The notes: generated by a model not told the origin, from the letters alone. A DNA stretch of 59,236 bases from Gammaproteobacteria bacterium (GCA_002726655.1 PBRP01000067.1:1-59236), one strand, 5' to 3'; shown: positions 37,033 to 46,808, counted from the stretch's first letter. Numbers and translations: made by a program.

Positions 37033-38613
37033 ATGATCAGACAACAGAAACAGGTTGCCCTCGCAGGTCTTCTGCTGGGTACAATATTTTTCGCTTCTTC
37101 ATCCTGGGGCATCGTCAATATCACGGATGACCTTGAGCTTGAGGGTTTTGTTAATGCAAAAAATGTCGTACGTGCGACGAACTTCTCTAACGGCGACCTC
37201 ATTATGCAGCGTAATACTGCGCAGCTGGAGGGAAAATACTATTTCCTGCGTGACAGCAAAGCCTTCGGCCGGTTTTTAACTGGACGGCTGGAAGAGGCCA
37301 CGCTGACGGTAATCGGCCGCAGTATCTATGACTCGGTTTACGATCTAAGAGACAGTTACGACGGACTCGAAGGCAAGTCTGAATCAAAAATACGTGAAGT
37401 TTTTGTCGATATGGTATTGCCGCCATTCACGCTGAGGCTTGGCCGCCAACAGGTGGTATGGGGTGAAACGGATAACTTCAGAGCACTTGACGTTATCAAC
37501 CCGCTCGATCTCAGTTGGCACTGGAGTCAGGAGCCCTGGGAAGACATCCGAATTCCCCTGTGGATGGCACGGGGCATTGTTGATATTGGCAAGATTGGAC
37601 CCTTCGAAGAATCATTTGTCGAGGCTGTCTGGGTTCCCAATGACTTTGAGTCAAATCTGGTAGAGACAGATCCGCGTTACCCCTGGGCTTTTTATGGTGC
37701 AGGTCTGCCCGAGGTTGCGAATTCGGTCATCATAGGTGATCAACTCTATGACCTGGATGTTACCGTAAGGGATCAACGTCCACGCAGGGAATTGGAAAAT
37801 GGCCAGGGCGGATTTCGCTTCAAAGCCATTTGGGGTGATATTGATTTTAGCCTTAACTACTACTACGGCTTTTCTGCGACACCGGGGGTGAAGGTTCGAT
37901 CGGAGCTGGCTGAATTGGACATCGATACCTTGCATACGGCAGTAGATCTTGTATATCCACGCACCCATGTGGTTGGGCTGACTGCCAATTTTTCTGAAGA
38001 AAAATACACCCAATCGGTTATTCGGCTGGAGACAACGGTTACCAAAGGAATTCCTGTAGCGATAGAGCCTGGTGCGCCGCTAGGAATTGATCCGGAACAG
38101 GATCAATTTGATACTGTCAGCCAGATGGTCGTCATGCTGGGTTTAGATCGGCCGACCTGGATCAGGCCGCTGAATAAACTGCGTACCTTCTTTATATCGA
38201 CGCAGTTCTTCTGGCGGCGATACCTGGACTATAGTTCCCACTATCAGGGTGTCTCTTCCGTGGTGCCTGCGACCATTGGCGGCGCGACTGTGCGAGATCG
38301 ATTTGTGAGTGTGAACAACAACACACCGGACAGGGACGAGTTTGTTATCACTTTTGCTGCGTCCACAAGTTACGGCAGGGCAGGACGCTGGAAGCCAACA
38401 TTCGTGCTTGCCTATGATCCACGGTCCACCGGAGCATTCAACCGACTGTCACTGGAATACCTCTGGTCAAAACATCTCATTTTTAATGTACAGCAGAATT
38501 TGTACTGGCGGGCAAGCGGAGATGAGCAGGGTCCCTGGTCGATCGGTGACATGTTTGGTCGTGGGAGCCATCGCCGGAATGAAACGGTTTTCAATCTGAC
38601 ATTTCAGTTCTAA
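37033..38613 (+). CDS. DUF1302 outer-membrane barrel protein
   Basis: 526 aa. A signal peptide (residues 1-27, ending SSSWG) is followed by a beta-rich sequence with alternating aromatic residues and the C-terminal ETVFNLTFQF, ending in Phe as BAM-folded barrels do. RQQVVWGETDNFRALDVINP is a typical DUF1302 block. It starts 12 bp after the DUF1329 gene, so they form an operon. No RND/MMPL partner, often seen with this pair, is present. Confidence 0.87.
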   Translation: MIRQQKQVALAGLLLGTIFFASSSWGIVNITDDLELEGFVNAKNVVRATNFSNGDLIMQRNTAQLEGKYYFLRDSKAFGRFLTGRLEEATLTVIGRSIYDSVYDLRDSYDGLEGKSESKIREVFVDMVLPPFTLRLGRQQVVWGETDNFRALDVINPLDLSWHWSQEPWEDIRIPLWMARGIVDIGKIGPFEESFVEAVWVPNDFESNLVETDPRYPWAFYGAGLPEVANSVIIGDQLYDLDVTVRDQRPRRELENGQGGFRFKAIWGDIDFSLNYYYGFSATPGVKVRSELAELDIDTLHTAVDLVYPRTHVVGLTANFSEEKYTQSVIRLETTVTKGIPVAIEPGAPLGIDPEQDQFDTVSQMVVMLGLDRPTWIRPLNKLRTFFISTQFFWRRYLDYSSHYQGVSSVVPATIGGATVRDRFVSVNNNTPDRDEFVITFAASTSYGRAGRWKPTFVLAYDPRSTGAFNRLSLEYLWSKHLIFNVQQNLYWRASGDEQGPWSIGDMFGRGSHRRNETVFNLTFQF

Positions 38614-38874
38614 TTTTGGGTTGTACAGGACGCCAGAGGATGAATTACCCGATGAAAATGATCTTAACCAGGTACTGAATAGTATTTTCCTGGAGATGAT
38701 CAACTAGCTCCACTAGGTTTCACCCTCGACCTTTTCGCTGGCTATTACTCTTCCTGGCTGGTGATTCTCTTGTCGGTTGACTTTGTCCAGAATAAGCAGG
38801 ACCCTGAAAGCACTTTCATGTGCTTGCCCTGCAAAAGCTGGTTTCAGCACATACTAATCTAATTGGTGCAATTT

Positions 38875-39936
38875 ATGAGTTTACAGAATAGTTTGGATGG
38901 CGATAGTCCAGTACGGCACGATTGGGACTCTGTTGAGATCCTGCGATTGTATGAGTTGCCCCTCAATGATCTGCTCTTTCAGGCACAAACGATTCACAGA
39001 CAGTATTTTGATCCAAATTCCGTACAGGTGAGCACTCTCCTCAGTGTCAAAACCGGCGCCTGCCCGGAAGACTGCAAATACTGTGCGCAGAGTGGTCACT
39101 ACCAGACGGAGTTAGAGAAGGAGAAGCTCCTCGCGATCGAACAGGTTCTAGAGGCTGCAAAAGAGGCGAAAGAAAATGGTGCCAGTCGCTTCTGCATGGG
39201 AGCAGCATGGCGTTGTCCATTGGAAAAGGATATGCCCGCAATCCTGCAGATGGTCACGCAGGTAAAAGAAATGGGCATGGAAACATGTATGACATTGGGT
39301 ATGTTAACTGGTGCTCAGGCGCGAGAACTTGCGGAGGCAGGGCTGGACTACTACAACCACAATCTTGACACTTCGCCGGAATACTACAAGGAAGTTGTTA
39401 CGACGCGAGGTTATCAGGATCGACTGGATACCCTTGCGCACGTCAGAAATGCCGAGCTGAAAATATGCAGTGGTGGCATCCTGGGCATGGGCGAAAGCCG
39501 GGAAGACAGGGCTGGATTGCTGCAACAACTGGCTAATTTACCCATACATCCTGAGAGTGTACCGATCAATTTGTTGATCCCGATGCCCGGCACGCCGTTT
39601 GAAACTCTGGGAGAACTGGACCCCTTCGAATTTGTACGAACAGTAGCGATCGCCCGGGTCATTATGCCTGCTTCTTATGTTCGTCTTTCTGCCGGGCGAG
39701 AATCAATGAATGACCAGATGCAGGCACTGTGTTTTTTTGCTGGTGCGAATTCAATATTCAGCGGAGAGAAACTGTTAACCGCACCTAACCGAGAACCTAA
39801 GTCCGATGACAACCTGTTTCAGCGATTGGGTCTATCGTTCATTCAGGCTCAGAAAGATGAGTCGGGAAAAGGTACCGGGGCTCGTTTTCATGACGCCATG
39901 AAACCTGCGACGGTCGGATCAACCGAAATCAATTGA
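38875..39936 (+). CDS. bioB: Biotin synthase
   Basis: Radical SAM enzyme that inserts sulfur into dethiobiotin. 353 aa from ATG 38875; the open TTG at 38863 is less likely. The radical SAM CxxxCxxC motif is Cys63, Cys67, Cys70 in [16 protein letters not shown]. Further family signs are [46 protein letters not shown] and [10 protein letters not shown]. No other biotin gene is adjacent. The 249 bp upstream hold no visible gene. Confidence 0.97.
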   Translation: MSLQNSLDGDSPVRHDWDSVEILRLYELPLNDLLFQAQTIHRQYFDPNSVQVSTLLSVKTGACPEDCKYCAQSGHYQTELEKEKLLAIEQVLEAAKEAKENGASRFCMGAAWRCPLEKDMPAILQMVTQVKEMGMETCMTLGMLTGAQARELAEAGLDYYNHNLDTSPEYYKEVVTTRGYQDRLDTLAHVRNAELKICSGGILGMGESREDRAGLLQQLANLPIHPESVPINLLIPMPGTPFETLGELDPFEFVRTVAIARVIMPASYVRLSAGRESMNDQMQALCFFAGANSIFSGEKLLTAPNREPKSDDNLFQRLGLSFIQAQKDESGKGTGARFHDAMKPATVGSTEIN

Positions 39937-39954
39937 CCTAAAAAGGATATTCTG

Positions 39955-40989
39955 ATGGCAGAAATAAACCGCCAGTGGGTCGTGGCACAAGCCTCGACCA
40001 GCGCCGGCATGTGCCTGGAGCCTGAAGTTTTTGGTTTGCACGAGGCGCCAATTCCTGAGCCTGGGCCAGGACAGATACTGATTCGAAACCTGATCTTTGC
40101 ATGTGAACCCCTTGTCCATGCCTGGGTCAAGGGTGTGCCAGGCAGAATCGACCCTCTTCCTGTGGGTGCCACCATTAAGGGGCATGCAGGCGGTCAGGTC
40201 GTCACAAGTCAGCACCCTGGTTTCAATGTTGGTGACCTGGTGCATGGGAATCTGGCGTGGGCTGACTACACCTTGTCCGATGGGAATGACGTCAACGGCG
40301 TGCCCTTATCGCTGCAGGTTGAAGGTTTCGATCTATCGACCAGTATGATTACGCTAGGTATGACGGGGCTGTGCGCCTATATAGGATTGTTAGATATTGG
40401 TTCACCAAAACCAGGAGACATGGTAGTAGTCTCTGCTGCGGCTGGTGGTATTGGCAATATTGCGGGGCAACTAGCGGGTCTTGCAGGGTGTGAGGTGATT
40501 GGCATTGCGGGAGACGAAAACAAGTGCCAGCGCCTCGTATCTGACCTGGGCTTCACAGCAGCAATCGACTACAAGTCCAGCGATGTCTCTGCGGAGCTTG
40601 GCAAACTTGCGCCAGGGGGAGTCAATGTCATGTTTGATAACGTGGGTGGGCAGGTTTTAGATGCTGTTCTGCTCAACCTGGCTTCCTGGGGTCGAGTGGT
40701 AGTCTGTGGTGGCATCGGCAGCTACGATAACCCTCAGATGGGTGTGTACAACCATATTCTCCTTGCGCAGAGAAATGGCAGCATGCACGGATTCTGGTAT
40801 TCCGACTACCAGCAAAATTTCGCGAGGGCTACCCAGAGGCTGGGTCAATGGCTGAAAGAAGGCAAACTCAAGGAAGTTGTTGATATCGCTCATGGGTTCG
40901 AGCAAGTACCGGAGGCGTCACGGGGAATTTTTTCCGGAGCGAATATGGGAAAACAACTTGTGCAGATTGCTAGCCCGGTAGAGGCTTAG
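39955..40989 (+). CDS. NADP-dependent medium-chain oxidoreductase (PTGR/curcumin-reductase-like)
   Basis: 344-aa zinc-independent MDR of the double-bond reductase group. It shows the N-terminal GroES-like part, then GMTGLCAYIGLLDIGSPKPG, the Rossmann motif VVSAAAGGIGNIAGQLA, and DNVGGQVLDAVLLNL. These enzymes reduce activated C=C bonds with NADPH. AAGGA precedes ATG 39955. It begins 18 bp after bioB. Confidence 0.88.
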   Translation: MAEINRQWVVAQASTSAGMCLEPEVFGLHEAPIPEPGPGQILIRNLIFACEPLVHAWVKGVPGRIDPLPVGATIKGHAGGQVVTSQHPGFNVGDLVHGNLAWADYTLSDGNDVNGVPLSLQVEGFDLSTSMITLGMTGLCAYIGLLDIGSPKPGDMVVVSAAAGGIGNIAGQLAGLAGCEVIGIAGDENKCQRLVSDLGFTAAIDYKSSDVSAELGKLAPGGVNVMFDNVGGQVLDAVLLNLASWGRVVVCGGIGSYDNPQMGVYNHILLAQRNGSMHGFWYSDYQQNFARATQRLGQWLKEGKLKEVVDIAHGFEQVPEASRGIFSGANMGKQLVQIASPVEA

Positions 40990-41126
40990 GAAGCCTGGGC
41001 GCAGCCGATGCCCATCTCTACAGAGCCAAGCAGAGTGGCCGCAACCGGTTGAGCTACTAGGAGTAGGCTGTATCGAGTTCGCATTGGGCAGCACTACAAG
41101 TTTGTAAGTTAAAAGGAGCTTAGAAG

Positions 41127-41174
41127 GTGAAACCAGCGGTGCAAAGAAAATGGCAAGTGAATTATGCTAATTAG
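41127..41174 (+). other. Short leader frame overlapping the acetyl-CoA hydrolase start
   Basis: A 15-codon frame (MKPAVQRKWQVNYAN) starts at GTG 41127 with AAGGAG 8 nt upstream. It ends at TAG 41172-41174, overlapping the ATG at 41164 in another frame. QRKWQVNYA followed by the next gene's LISGKD resembles the usual N-terminus of this enzyme family, so a one-base insertion near 41163 may have split the gene. Translational coupling is the alternative. Confidence 0.4.
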
Positions 41175-43005
41175 CGGGAAGGACCGTTCGATTGTTAGCT
41201 GGGATCAACTACTAAAATCGGGCAACCGGATATTTATAGGCTCTGGTGCAGCAGTCCCTAACGTTCTGATCAATGACCTGATTGAAAATGGCTCTTCGCT
41301 CCGTGATATTGAGGTCGTTCATATACTAACCCTCTCAGACAATGTGTGGGTAGAGCCCGAGCATGAGAATCAATTCAAAGTTAACGCGTTTTTCATTGGT
41401 GGTATGAATATCCGTGAAGCAGTTGCTGAGGGTCGCGCCGACTATACGCCATGCTTCCTGTCAGAGATTCCCCAGTTGTTTCAGGAAGGCATTCTCCCCC
41501 TGGATGTTGCACTGATTATGGTGAGCCCACCGGATGAATATGGTTACTGTTCCCTCGGTGTCAGTGTGGATGTTGTATCTGCGGCAGTACGGTCTGCAAA
41601 ATATGTTGTTGCGCAAGTCAATTCAAAGATGCCACGCACTAATGGGAATAGTTTCATTCATGTGAATCAGATTGAGGCCTTTGTTGAAGTCGAACAGACA
41701 CTACCTGAAATACCCTTACCGGTATTCGACGGTGTTACGGAAAGAATCGGGCAGTATGTATCAATGCTTATTGAAAACGGGTCAACACTTCAGCTCGGGA
41801 TCGGCAAAATACCGGATGCTGTACTGCACTATCTTTCCAATCACAAAGATCTGGGGCTACATAGCGAGATGATCTCAGACGGTGTTATCGAGTTGATGAT
41901 CAAAGGCGTGATCAACAACCGGAAGAAAACGTTCCATGCTGGAAAGTCCATAGTCAGCTTCTGCATTGGCAGTCAGAAACTATATGATTTTGTTGATGGC
42001 AACCCGCATATCGAGTTCTATCCGTCAGAGTATGTTAACTCTCCTGTTCAGGTCGCTCGCAACGACAACATGGTGTCCATAAACAGTGCCATAGAGATTG
42101 ATTTAACCGGCCAGGTGGTTTCGGATTCAATCGGCTATCACTTTTATAGCGGCATAGGTGGGCAGGTGGATTTCATCCGCGGGGCTTCTCTGAGCAAAGG
42201 TGGCAAGCCAATCATTGCTTTACCATCAACAACCAGGGGAGATGAGACTTCACGGATCGTGTCTCATGTTACAGAAGGGGGCGGTGTAGTGACTTCCCGC
42301 GGCGACGTTCATTATGTTGTTACCGAATATGGCATAGCTTCACTTGTTGGGAAGAGCGTTCGAGAAAGGTCACTGGAGCTGATTCGTATCGCCCATCCAA
42401 AATTTAGAGATCAATTGTTGAGCGAGGTCCGCAAACATTACTGGGTGCCGGAATATCAGGAGAATACACCTACATCGGTTCCTGAATTGGGTTCGGTGGA
42501 TTTGAAGAAATTTAATTTCGGTGGTGGTGATTACGTTCTGCGGCCCTTGTGCCCGACAGATGAGCGTAAGCTCCAGGAGTTTTTCTACTCACACAGCAAA
42601 GAAACCTTGATGATGCGATACAATCATCACCCCACCCAGATGACCCGGGAGAAGTCCTGCAGTCTTGTGAGTGTTGACCAGCACAGGGATCTTGCCCTTT
42701 GTTTCACGGGGAATGACCATCTCGGTGAGGTAATACATGCAGTTGGTCGATACTACTATATAGACTCAACGAATAGCTGTGAGGCTGCTTTCGTAATCAG
42801 GGAAAGTAAACGTGGTGAGGGTATGGCCAAAACCTTGTTGTCAGAAATGATCACTATCGCCAGAAAGCGAAAGCTAAGCAAAATGATCGCCTGCGTGCGG
42901 CGGGACAACAAACCCATGTTGAGGGTCTTTGAGCGTGCCGGTTTTGTTAAAAAGCCACCGGAAGAATTTGGCGAGATAAATCTTGAGCTCTCTCTTGAGG
43001 CCTAG
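41164..43005 (+). CDS. Acetyl-CoA hydrolase/transferase fused to a GNAT acetyltransferase
   Basis: 613 aa. Residues 1-430 are an acetyl-CoA hydrolase / 4-hydroxybutyrate CoA-transferase-like domain: SGNRIFIGSGAAVPN, LQLGIGKIPDAVL, and TEYGIASLVGKSVRERSLEL near its end. From about 455 to 613 is a GNAT domain with ESKRGEGMAKTLLSEMI, the acetyl-CoA pyrophosphate-binding loop region. Such CoA-transferase-GNAT fusions exist in other proteobacteria. The ATG has no obvious ribosome binding site; the better signal lies upstream at 41113. It is 8 bp from a deacetylase-family gene. Confidence 0.87.
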   Translation: MLISGKDRSIVSWDQLLKSGNRIFIGSGAAVPNVLINDLIENGSSLRDIEVVHILTLSDNVWVEPEHENQFKVNAFFIGGMNIREAVAEGRADYTPCFLSEIPQLFQEGILPLDVALIMVSPPDEYGYCSLGVSVDVVSAAVRSAKYVVAQVNSKMPRTNGNSFIHVNQIEAFVEVEQTLPEIPLPVFDGVTERIGQYVSMLIENGSTLQLGIGKIPDAVLHYLSNHKDLGLHSEMISDGVIELMIKGVINNRKKTFHAGKSIVSFCIGSQKLYDFVDGNPHIEFYPSEYVNSPVQVARNDNMVSINSAIEIDLTGQVVSDSIGYHFYSGIGGQVDFIRGASLSKGGKPIIALPSTTRGDETSRIVSHVTEGGGVVTSRGDVHYVVTEYGIASLVGKSVRERSLELIRIAHPKFRDQLLSEVRKHYWVPEYQENTPTSVPELGSVDLKKFNFGGGDYVLRPLCPTDERKLQEFFYSHSKETLMMRYNHHPTQMTREKSCSLVSVDQHRDLALCFTGNDHLGEVIHAVGRYYYIDSTNSCEAAFVIRESKRGEGMAKTLLSEMITIARKRKLSKMIACVRRDNKPMLRVFERAGFVKKPPEEFGEINLELSLEA

Positions 43006-43013
43006 ATCGTGAG

Positions 43014-43949
43014 TTGCAAAAAATGCCACTAGGTATCATCAGCCACACTGATTGTTCTGCCCACATGATGGGGGAATTCCATCCGGAAGCACCGGCGAGG
43101 ATGGCAGCCATCCAGGATCAACTTGTTAGCAGTGGTCTCGATTTCGTTGTACGCCAATACGACGCCGAGCCCATTGAAAAAGCAATGTTGGAACTCTGTC
43201 ATGACAGTGAGTATGTAGACTTTGTTTTCACACATTCTCCTACAGAAGGCATTTTTAAGCTGGATCCAGATACTTCGATGAGTCCGGGTACCTTGCGGGC
43301 CGCGTTACTTGCCGCTGGCGCTGCAGTTGATGCAGTTGACCTGGTAATGGAGGGCGAAATATCTTCTGCATTTTGCGCGACTCGACCACCGGGGCATCAT
43401 GCGGAGCGAAACAGGGCCATGGGTTTTTGCATATTTAACAATGTGGCTATCGCTGCTGCCTATGCGAAACAAAAATATGGTTTGGATCGAATAGCAATAG
43501 TTGATTTTGACGTTCACCATGGGAATGGAACAGAGGATATTGTTCTGGACAGACAGGGCTACCTGTTTTTATCAACTTTCCAGCATCCCTTCTATCCGTT
43601 CAGTGGTACCGGGCCAACCCCACCCCATATCGTGAATTCTCCATTGCCCGCATCGGCGGACAGTTCTGTATTTCGCCATACAATTGAGCAGACCTGGATA
43701 CCAGAACTTGAGAATTTCAGACCGGAGTTGCTTTTTATATCCGCTGGTTTCGATGCTCACTGGGAAGATGAAATATCACAGGTGTGTTTAGAAGAGCAGG
43801 ACTATCGCTGGGTGACCGATGTACTGAAAGATATCGCGGACAAATATTCGAGCGGTAGAATCATTTCGGTACTGGAAGGAGGTTATGCCCTCGGAGCGCT
43901 GGGGCGAAGCGTGGTTGCACATCTGCACGGTCTTATTGGCAGGGAATGA
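43014..43949 (+). CDS. Histone deacetylase-family (AcuC-like) protein
   Basis: 311-aa arginase/deacetylase fold. Motifs are HPEAPARM near the N-terminus, RPPGHHAERNRAMGFCIFNN with the catalytic His pair, IVDFDVHHGNGTEDI with zinc ligands, and ISAGFDAH. The Tyr of the GGYALGALGRSV block near the C-terminus is typical. It likely removes acetyl or other acyl groups from proteins or small amines. Start is TTG 43014 or ATG 43023. It is 8 bp after the acetyl-CoA hydrolase-GNAT gene. Confidence 0.9.
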   Translation: MQKMPLGIISHTDCSAHMMGEFHPEAPARMAAIQDQLVSSGLDFVVRQYDAEPIEKAMLELCHDSEYVDFVFTHSPTEGIFKLDPDTSMSPGTLRAALLAAGAAVDAVDLVMEGEISSAFCATRPPGHHAERNRAMGFCIFNNVAIAAAYAKQKYGLDRIAIVDFDVHHGNGTEDIVLDRQGYLFLSTFQHPFYPFSGTGPTPPHIVNSPLPASADSSVFRHTIEQTWIPELENFRPELLFISAGFDAHWEDEISQVCLEEQDYRWVTDVLKDIADKYSSGRIISVLEGGYALGALGRSVVAHLHGLIGRE

Positions 43950-44083
43950 GTATGAAGCTGCCAGTCAGGATATTGGTCATCGTCTCATCGTCGACTTATG
44001 TTTGTAGTTACGACCGGGATAACCATATGCCACCGGATTATGTTACCGGTGAGGTGGTGAGTTGGACCAACTGGTTGGTGTAA
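43946..44083 (+). CDS. Possible small protein overlapping the deacetylase gene
   Basis: A 45-aa frame (starts MSMKLPVRILVIVSSSTYVC, ends TNWLV) begins with an ATGA overlap at the deacetylase stop. Its hydrophobic start could be a signal or anchor, but the Cys lacks a good lipobox. Only the overlap supports it. Confidence 0.25.
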   Translation: MSMKLPVRILVIVSSSTYVCSYDRDNHMPPDYVTGEVVSWTNWLV

Positions 44084-44193
44084 TGACCAATTTCCAGCCT
44101 TGAGGCGCTGCTAACTGCATGATAAATAACAAAATAAATAGTTGGTATTGAAATTGCTGCTAGAGAAGAAACCAATAGGATAAGGGGTAATAA

Positions 44194-44667
44194 GTGGAAG
44201 AGGAAACGAGAGAAAACCTGGTAAGCAGGGAAATATGGATTCGCGGCCTGTACATGGTGCTGTTCGCAATTGCCTATAGTATCGCTAAAGTTATCATTGT
44301 CTTTATAGCAGTTTTTCAGTTTCTCGCGGTTCTGTTTACTGGTGGTGTTAATGAACCATTGCTGCAGTTCGGCAAGAATCTCAGTATCTATATCTTTGAA
44401 ATCCTGGAGTTCCAGACCTTCAACACGGAATTACGCCCCTTCCCCTACTCGCCATGGCCGGATGAAGAGCCAGGTGGAGAGGAGTGGCTGGAGGAGGAAG
44501 ATGATGAGCCTGCTGTTAAGGTGTCAACCGCTCATGAAACTGATGCGCAAGAGGTGGGTGAAACCGATGTGGATCACCCTGACGAGGATAGCCCGGATGT
44601 GGATAGCCATGACGAGGATAGCCCGGATGTGGATAGCCCGGACAAGGACAGCCCGGACAAGGACTAG
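44194..44667 (+). CDS. DUF4389 membrane protein with repetitive acidic tail
   Basis: 157 aa. The first 95 residues match DUF4389: REIWIRGLYMVLFAIAYSIA and a second membrane stretch, then GGVNEPLLQFGKNLSIYIFE and FNTELRPFPYSPWP. The tail (from about 96) is acidic and ends with repeats of DEDSPDVDS and DKDSP, coded by 18- and 30-bp repeats at about 44583-44665. GTG start at 44194. Function unknown; DUF4389 proteins are common small membrane proteins of gammaproteobacteria. Confidence 0.85.
   Translation: MEEETRENLVSREIWIRGLYMVLFAIAYSIAKVIIVFIAVFQFLAVLFTGGVNEPLLQFGKNLSIYIFEILEFQTFNTELRPFPYSPWPDEEPGGEEWLEEEDDEPAVKVSTAHETDAQEVGETDVDHPDEDSPDVDSHDEDSPDVDSPDKDSPDKD
44583..44665 (+). repeat. Coding repeat in the DUF4389 tail
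   Basis: Direct copies of gacgaggatagcccggatgt (two) and gacaaggacagcccg (two) encode DEDSPDVDS and DKDSP units. The near-identity of the copies suggests recent expansion. Confidence 0.8.
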
Positions 44668-44728
44668 TCACCAGGCCGACTGCTGACAGGCAGGGGCAGA
44701 CATTGAATATTTGTTACTGTTCATGTTT

Positions 44729-45550
44729 ATGAACTCCAGCAAACTCTTTGTCGGCATTGATGTAGCGTTCGCGAAAAATAAGAAGCTGCCAATTTGCGTC
44801 GTCAGGAAGAAGGGCGAAAAGCTTTTTCCTGTAGCGCTTGAGATGGAAGGGCTGCCCCCAATACCGCGTGGCTCGGGTAACGTCGCCTCACTGCAGCCTG
44901 CACTGGTAAGTAAATTTGCAAGGGATGTAGGCAATTATATCTGCGCGGTTGAAACCCTGTTAGAGGCGGTCGTTGAAGTCATCGCCATTGATGCTCCGGC
45001 AGACTATTCACTCACCGGGAGGCGAGAGGGCGAGCGTGCTCTAAATGCCAGCGGCATCAGATGCTTTGCAACACCTACCGCTGCCGGTTTCAAAAACATC
45101 AGGGAAAAGGTGAAAAGCCACCTGGAGGAAGGTGGCGCAGAGAATAGACTGCCCCATGGCCACCAGCTCTGGATGCTCGCAGGCTTTGCTCTTTTTCGTA
45201 AACTTCAAGTGCGCTATCGTTGTCTTGAGGTTTTTCCACAGGCGATTGTCCACAGGTTGGGTGTTGCCGATGTGCACAAATTCAAGAAGGAAGGTCTTGC
45301 TGCGCAACTTGGTGCGGTGGCGATGGCTACCGGTTGGACCCCGGGTGAACTTTCTGACAGATTGAAAAAATGTGTGCCTGGTGCGGGCCATGACAGGCTC
45401 GATGCATATATGTGCGCGTGGGTGGCAAGTGAGTATCCAAATCTGGATGTCTATGGTAAAGCCCCTGACGATGCTATTTGGGTTCCGAAAGTGATAAAAG
45501 AGAATAGTCTTACGTTGAGTAGTTGTCATGTCAGATGCACAGCCGTTTGA
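44729..45550 (+). CDS. DUF429 protein (RNase H-like predicted nuclease)
   Basis: About 273 aa. KLFVGIDVAFAKNKKLPICV gives the first Asp of the RNase H-like fold, then VIAIDAPADYSL, GRREGERALNASGIRCFATP, CLEVFPQAIVHRLG, and HDRLDAYMCAWVAS with the last Asp. DUF429 is annotated as a predicted nuclease, without known substrate. The frame is open to 44711; the inner ATG 44729 (MNSSKLF) is also plausible. The end overlaps the CoA-transferase start by 23 bp. Confidence 0.8.
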   Translation: MNSSKLFVGIDVAFAKNKKLPICVVRKKGEKLFPVALEMEGLPPIPRGSGNVASLQPALVSKFARDVGNYICAVETLLEAVVEVIAIDAPADYSLTGRREGERALNASGIRCFATPTAAGFKNIREKVKSHLEEGGAENRLPHGHQLWMLAGFALFRKLQVRYRCLEVFPQAIVHRLGVADVHKFKKEGLAAQLGAVAMATGWTPGELSDRLKKCVPGAGHDRLDAYMCAWVASEYPNLDVYGKAPDDAIWVPKVIKENSLTLSSCHVRCTAV

Positions 45551-46808
45551 AAACATAAAGGTCGTCGAATTCGGTCAGTTTGTCGCTGTGCCATTTTGCG
45601 GTCAGCTGCTTGCTGAAGGCGGTGCAGAGGTAATCAAGGTTGAATCTCCAGACGGTGACCCGAACCGGCATATGGGAGAAATCACGCTGATGGAATCTCG
45701 AATATTCGTGTCACGAAATCGCGGTAAACACTCATTGCCCCTGAAGTTGAGTGATGTGAATGCGAAACCGGTGATTGAATCTCTGTTGGCTTGGGCGGAT
45801 GTCGTATTGATGAATTTTCGTCCTGGCCTGGCTGCGCGGATGGGGATCGATTCAGCAACACTAAAGGAAAGATTCCCGCGGCTCATCATTGGGGAGATTA
45901 CCCCTTTTGGAAAGGAGGGGCCAGACGCTGATCTCTCAGCAATGGATATTGTTGTGCAGGCTCGAAGCGGTTTGATGGCAGCCATGGGGAGAATCGTAGA
46001 TGGCAGACCGGCACCCGGTGATCCGGTTATCTCGGATTATATGGCGGCTATGTCTCTTGCTTTTGGTGTCAGCTCGGCGCTGTTGCGCAGAGAGAGAACT
46101 GGAAAGGGTGGCATTGTTGATGTCAGCCTGATGCAATCCGCCATGACACTAGCCAACAATCAGTTGATTCGTTCGGAGGATCTGGATCGAGACAAGCATC
46201 GCATCATCATCGAGAAGATTAACCAACAGCGAATAGAAGGTGCGAAATTTGAGGAGCAGGTGGCGAGCGTACCATCCATGCGAGTGATGCCATTGCTGGC
46301 TGTATATTTCAGAACTTACGATACTGCTGATGGCAGCATTGCTATAGCCTGTGCCAGCCGAGGGCTTCAGGTAAAATTTTCCACTGCACTTGGTTTTGTT
46401 GATCGGATGCATGATCCAGAGCAGGCTGATGGACTTGACAGAGAATATCTGCACACCCTGCGGCGAAGCGTTGAAGAAATTGTGCGTGGCAGGAAAAGCA
46501 CTGAATGGCAGCGTGTTCTGCAGGAGGCAGGTGTGCCCGTTTCAATCGTGAAGTTTCCAATTGAGTTGTTCGAAGATCCCCAGACAGAAGCAAATGATAT
46601 GTTCTACTTGCTGGATCATGCGACAGCAGGTCAGTTTCGGGCTCTGACACCGCCAGTGAAGCTCGATGGTGAGGGTTTCCAGCCCCAGAAAGCAACAGCA
46701 CCATTCGCGACGGAGACACGGTCCCTGCTTTTTGAGTTAGGATTCTCCAGTGATCAAATCGACAGTCTTGTAGATCAGAATATCACTCGCGAAATAGACG
46801 GCGGATAG
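45528..46808 (+). CDS. Family III (CaiB/BaiF) CoA-transferase
   Basis: 426 aa. Transfers CoA between carboxylic acids through an Asp-linked intermediate. Family signs are KVVEFGQFVAVPFCGQLLAE, GAEVIKVESPDGDPNR, VSRNRGKHSLPL, DVVLMNFRPGLAARMGID, and SAMDIVVQARSGLMAAMG with the likely catalytic Asp. Substrate not predictable. The first codons overlap the DUF429 gene, suggesting coupling. Confidence 0.92.
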   Translation: MSDAQPFENIKVVEFGQFVAVPFCGQLLAEGGAEVIKVESPDGDPNRHMGEITLMESRIFVSRNRGKHSLPLKLSDVNAKPVIESLLAWADVVLMNFRPGLAARMGIDSATLKERFPRLIIGEITPFGKEGPDADLSAMDIVVQARSGLMAAMGRIVDGRPAPGDPVISDYMAAMSLAFGVSSALLRRERTGKGGIVDVSLMQSAMTLANNQLIRSEDLDRDKHRIIIEKINQQRIEGAKFEEQVASVPSMRVMPLLAVYFRTYDTADGSIAIACASRGLQVKFSTALGFVDRMHDPEQADGLDREYLHTLRRSVEEIVRGRKSTEWQRVLQEAGVPVSIVKFPIELFEDPQTEANDMFYLLDHATAGQFRALTPPVKLDGEGFQPQKATAPFATETRSLLFELGFSSDQIDSLVDQNITREIDGG

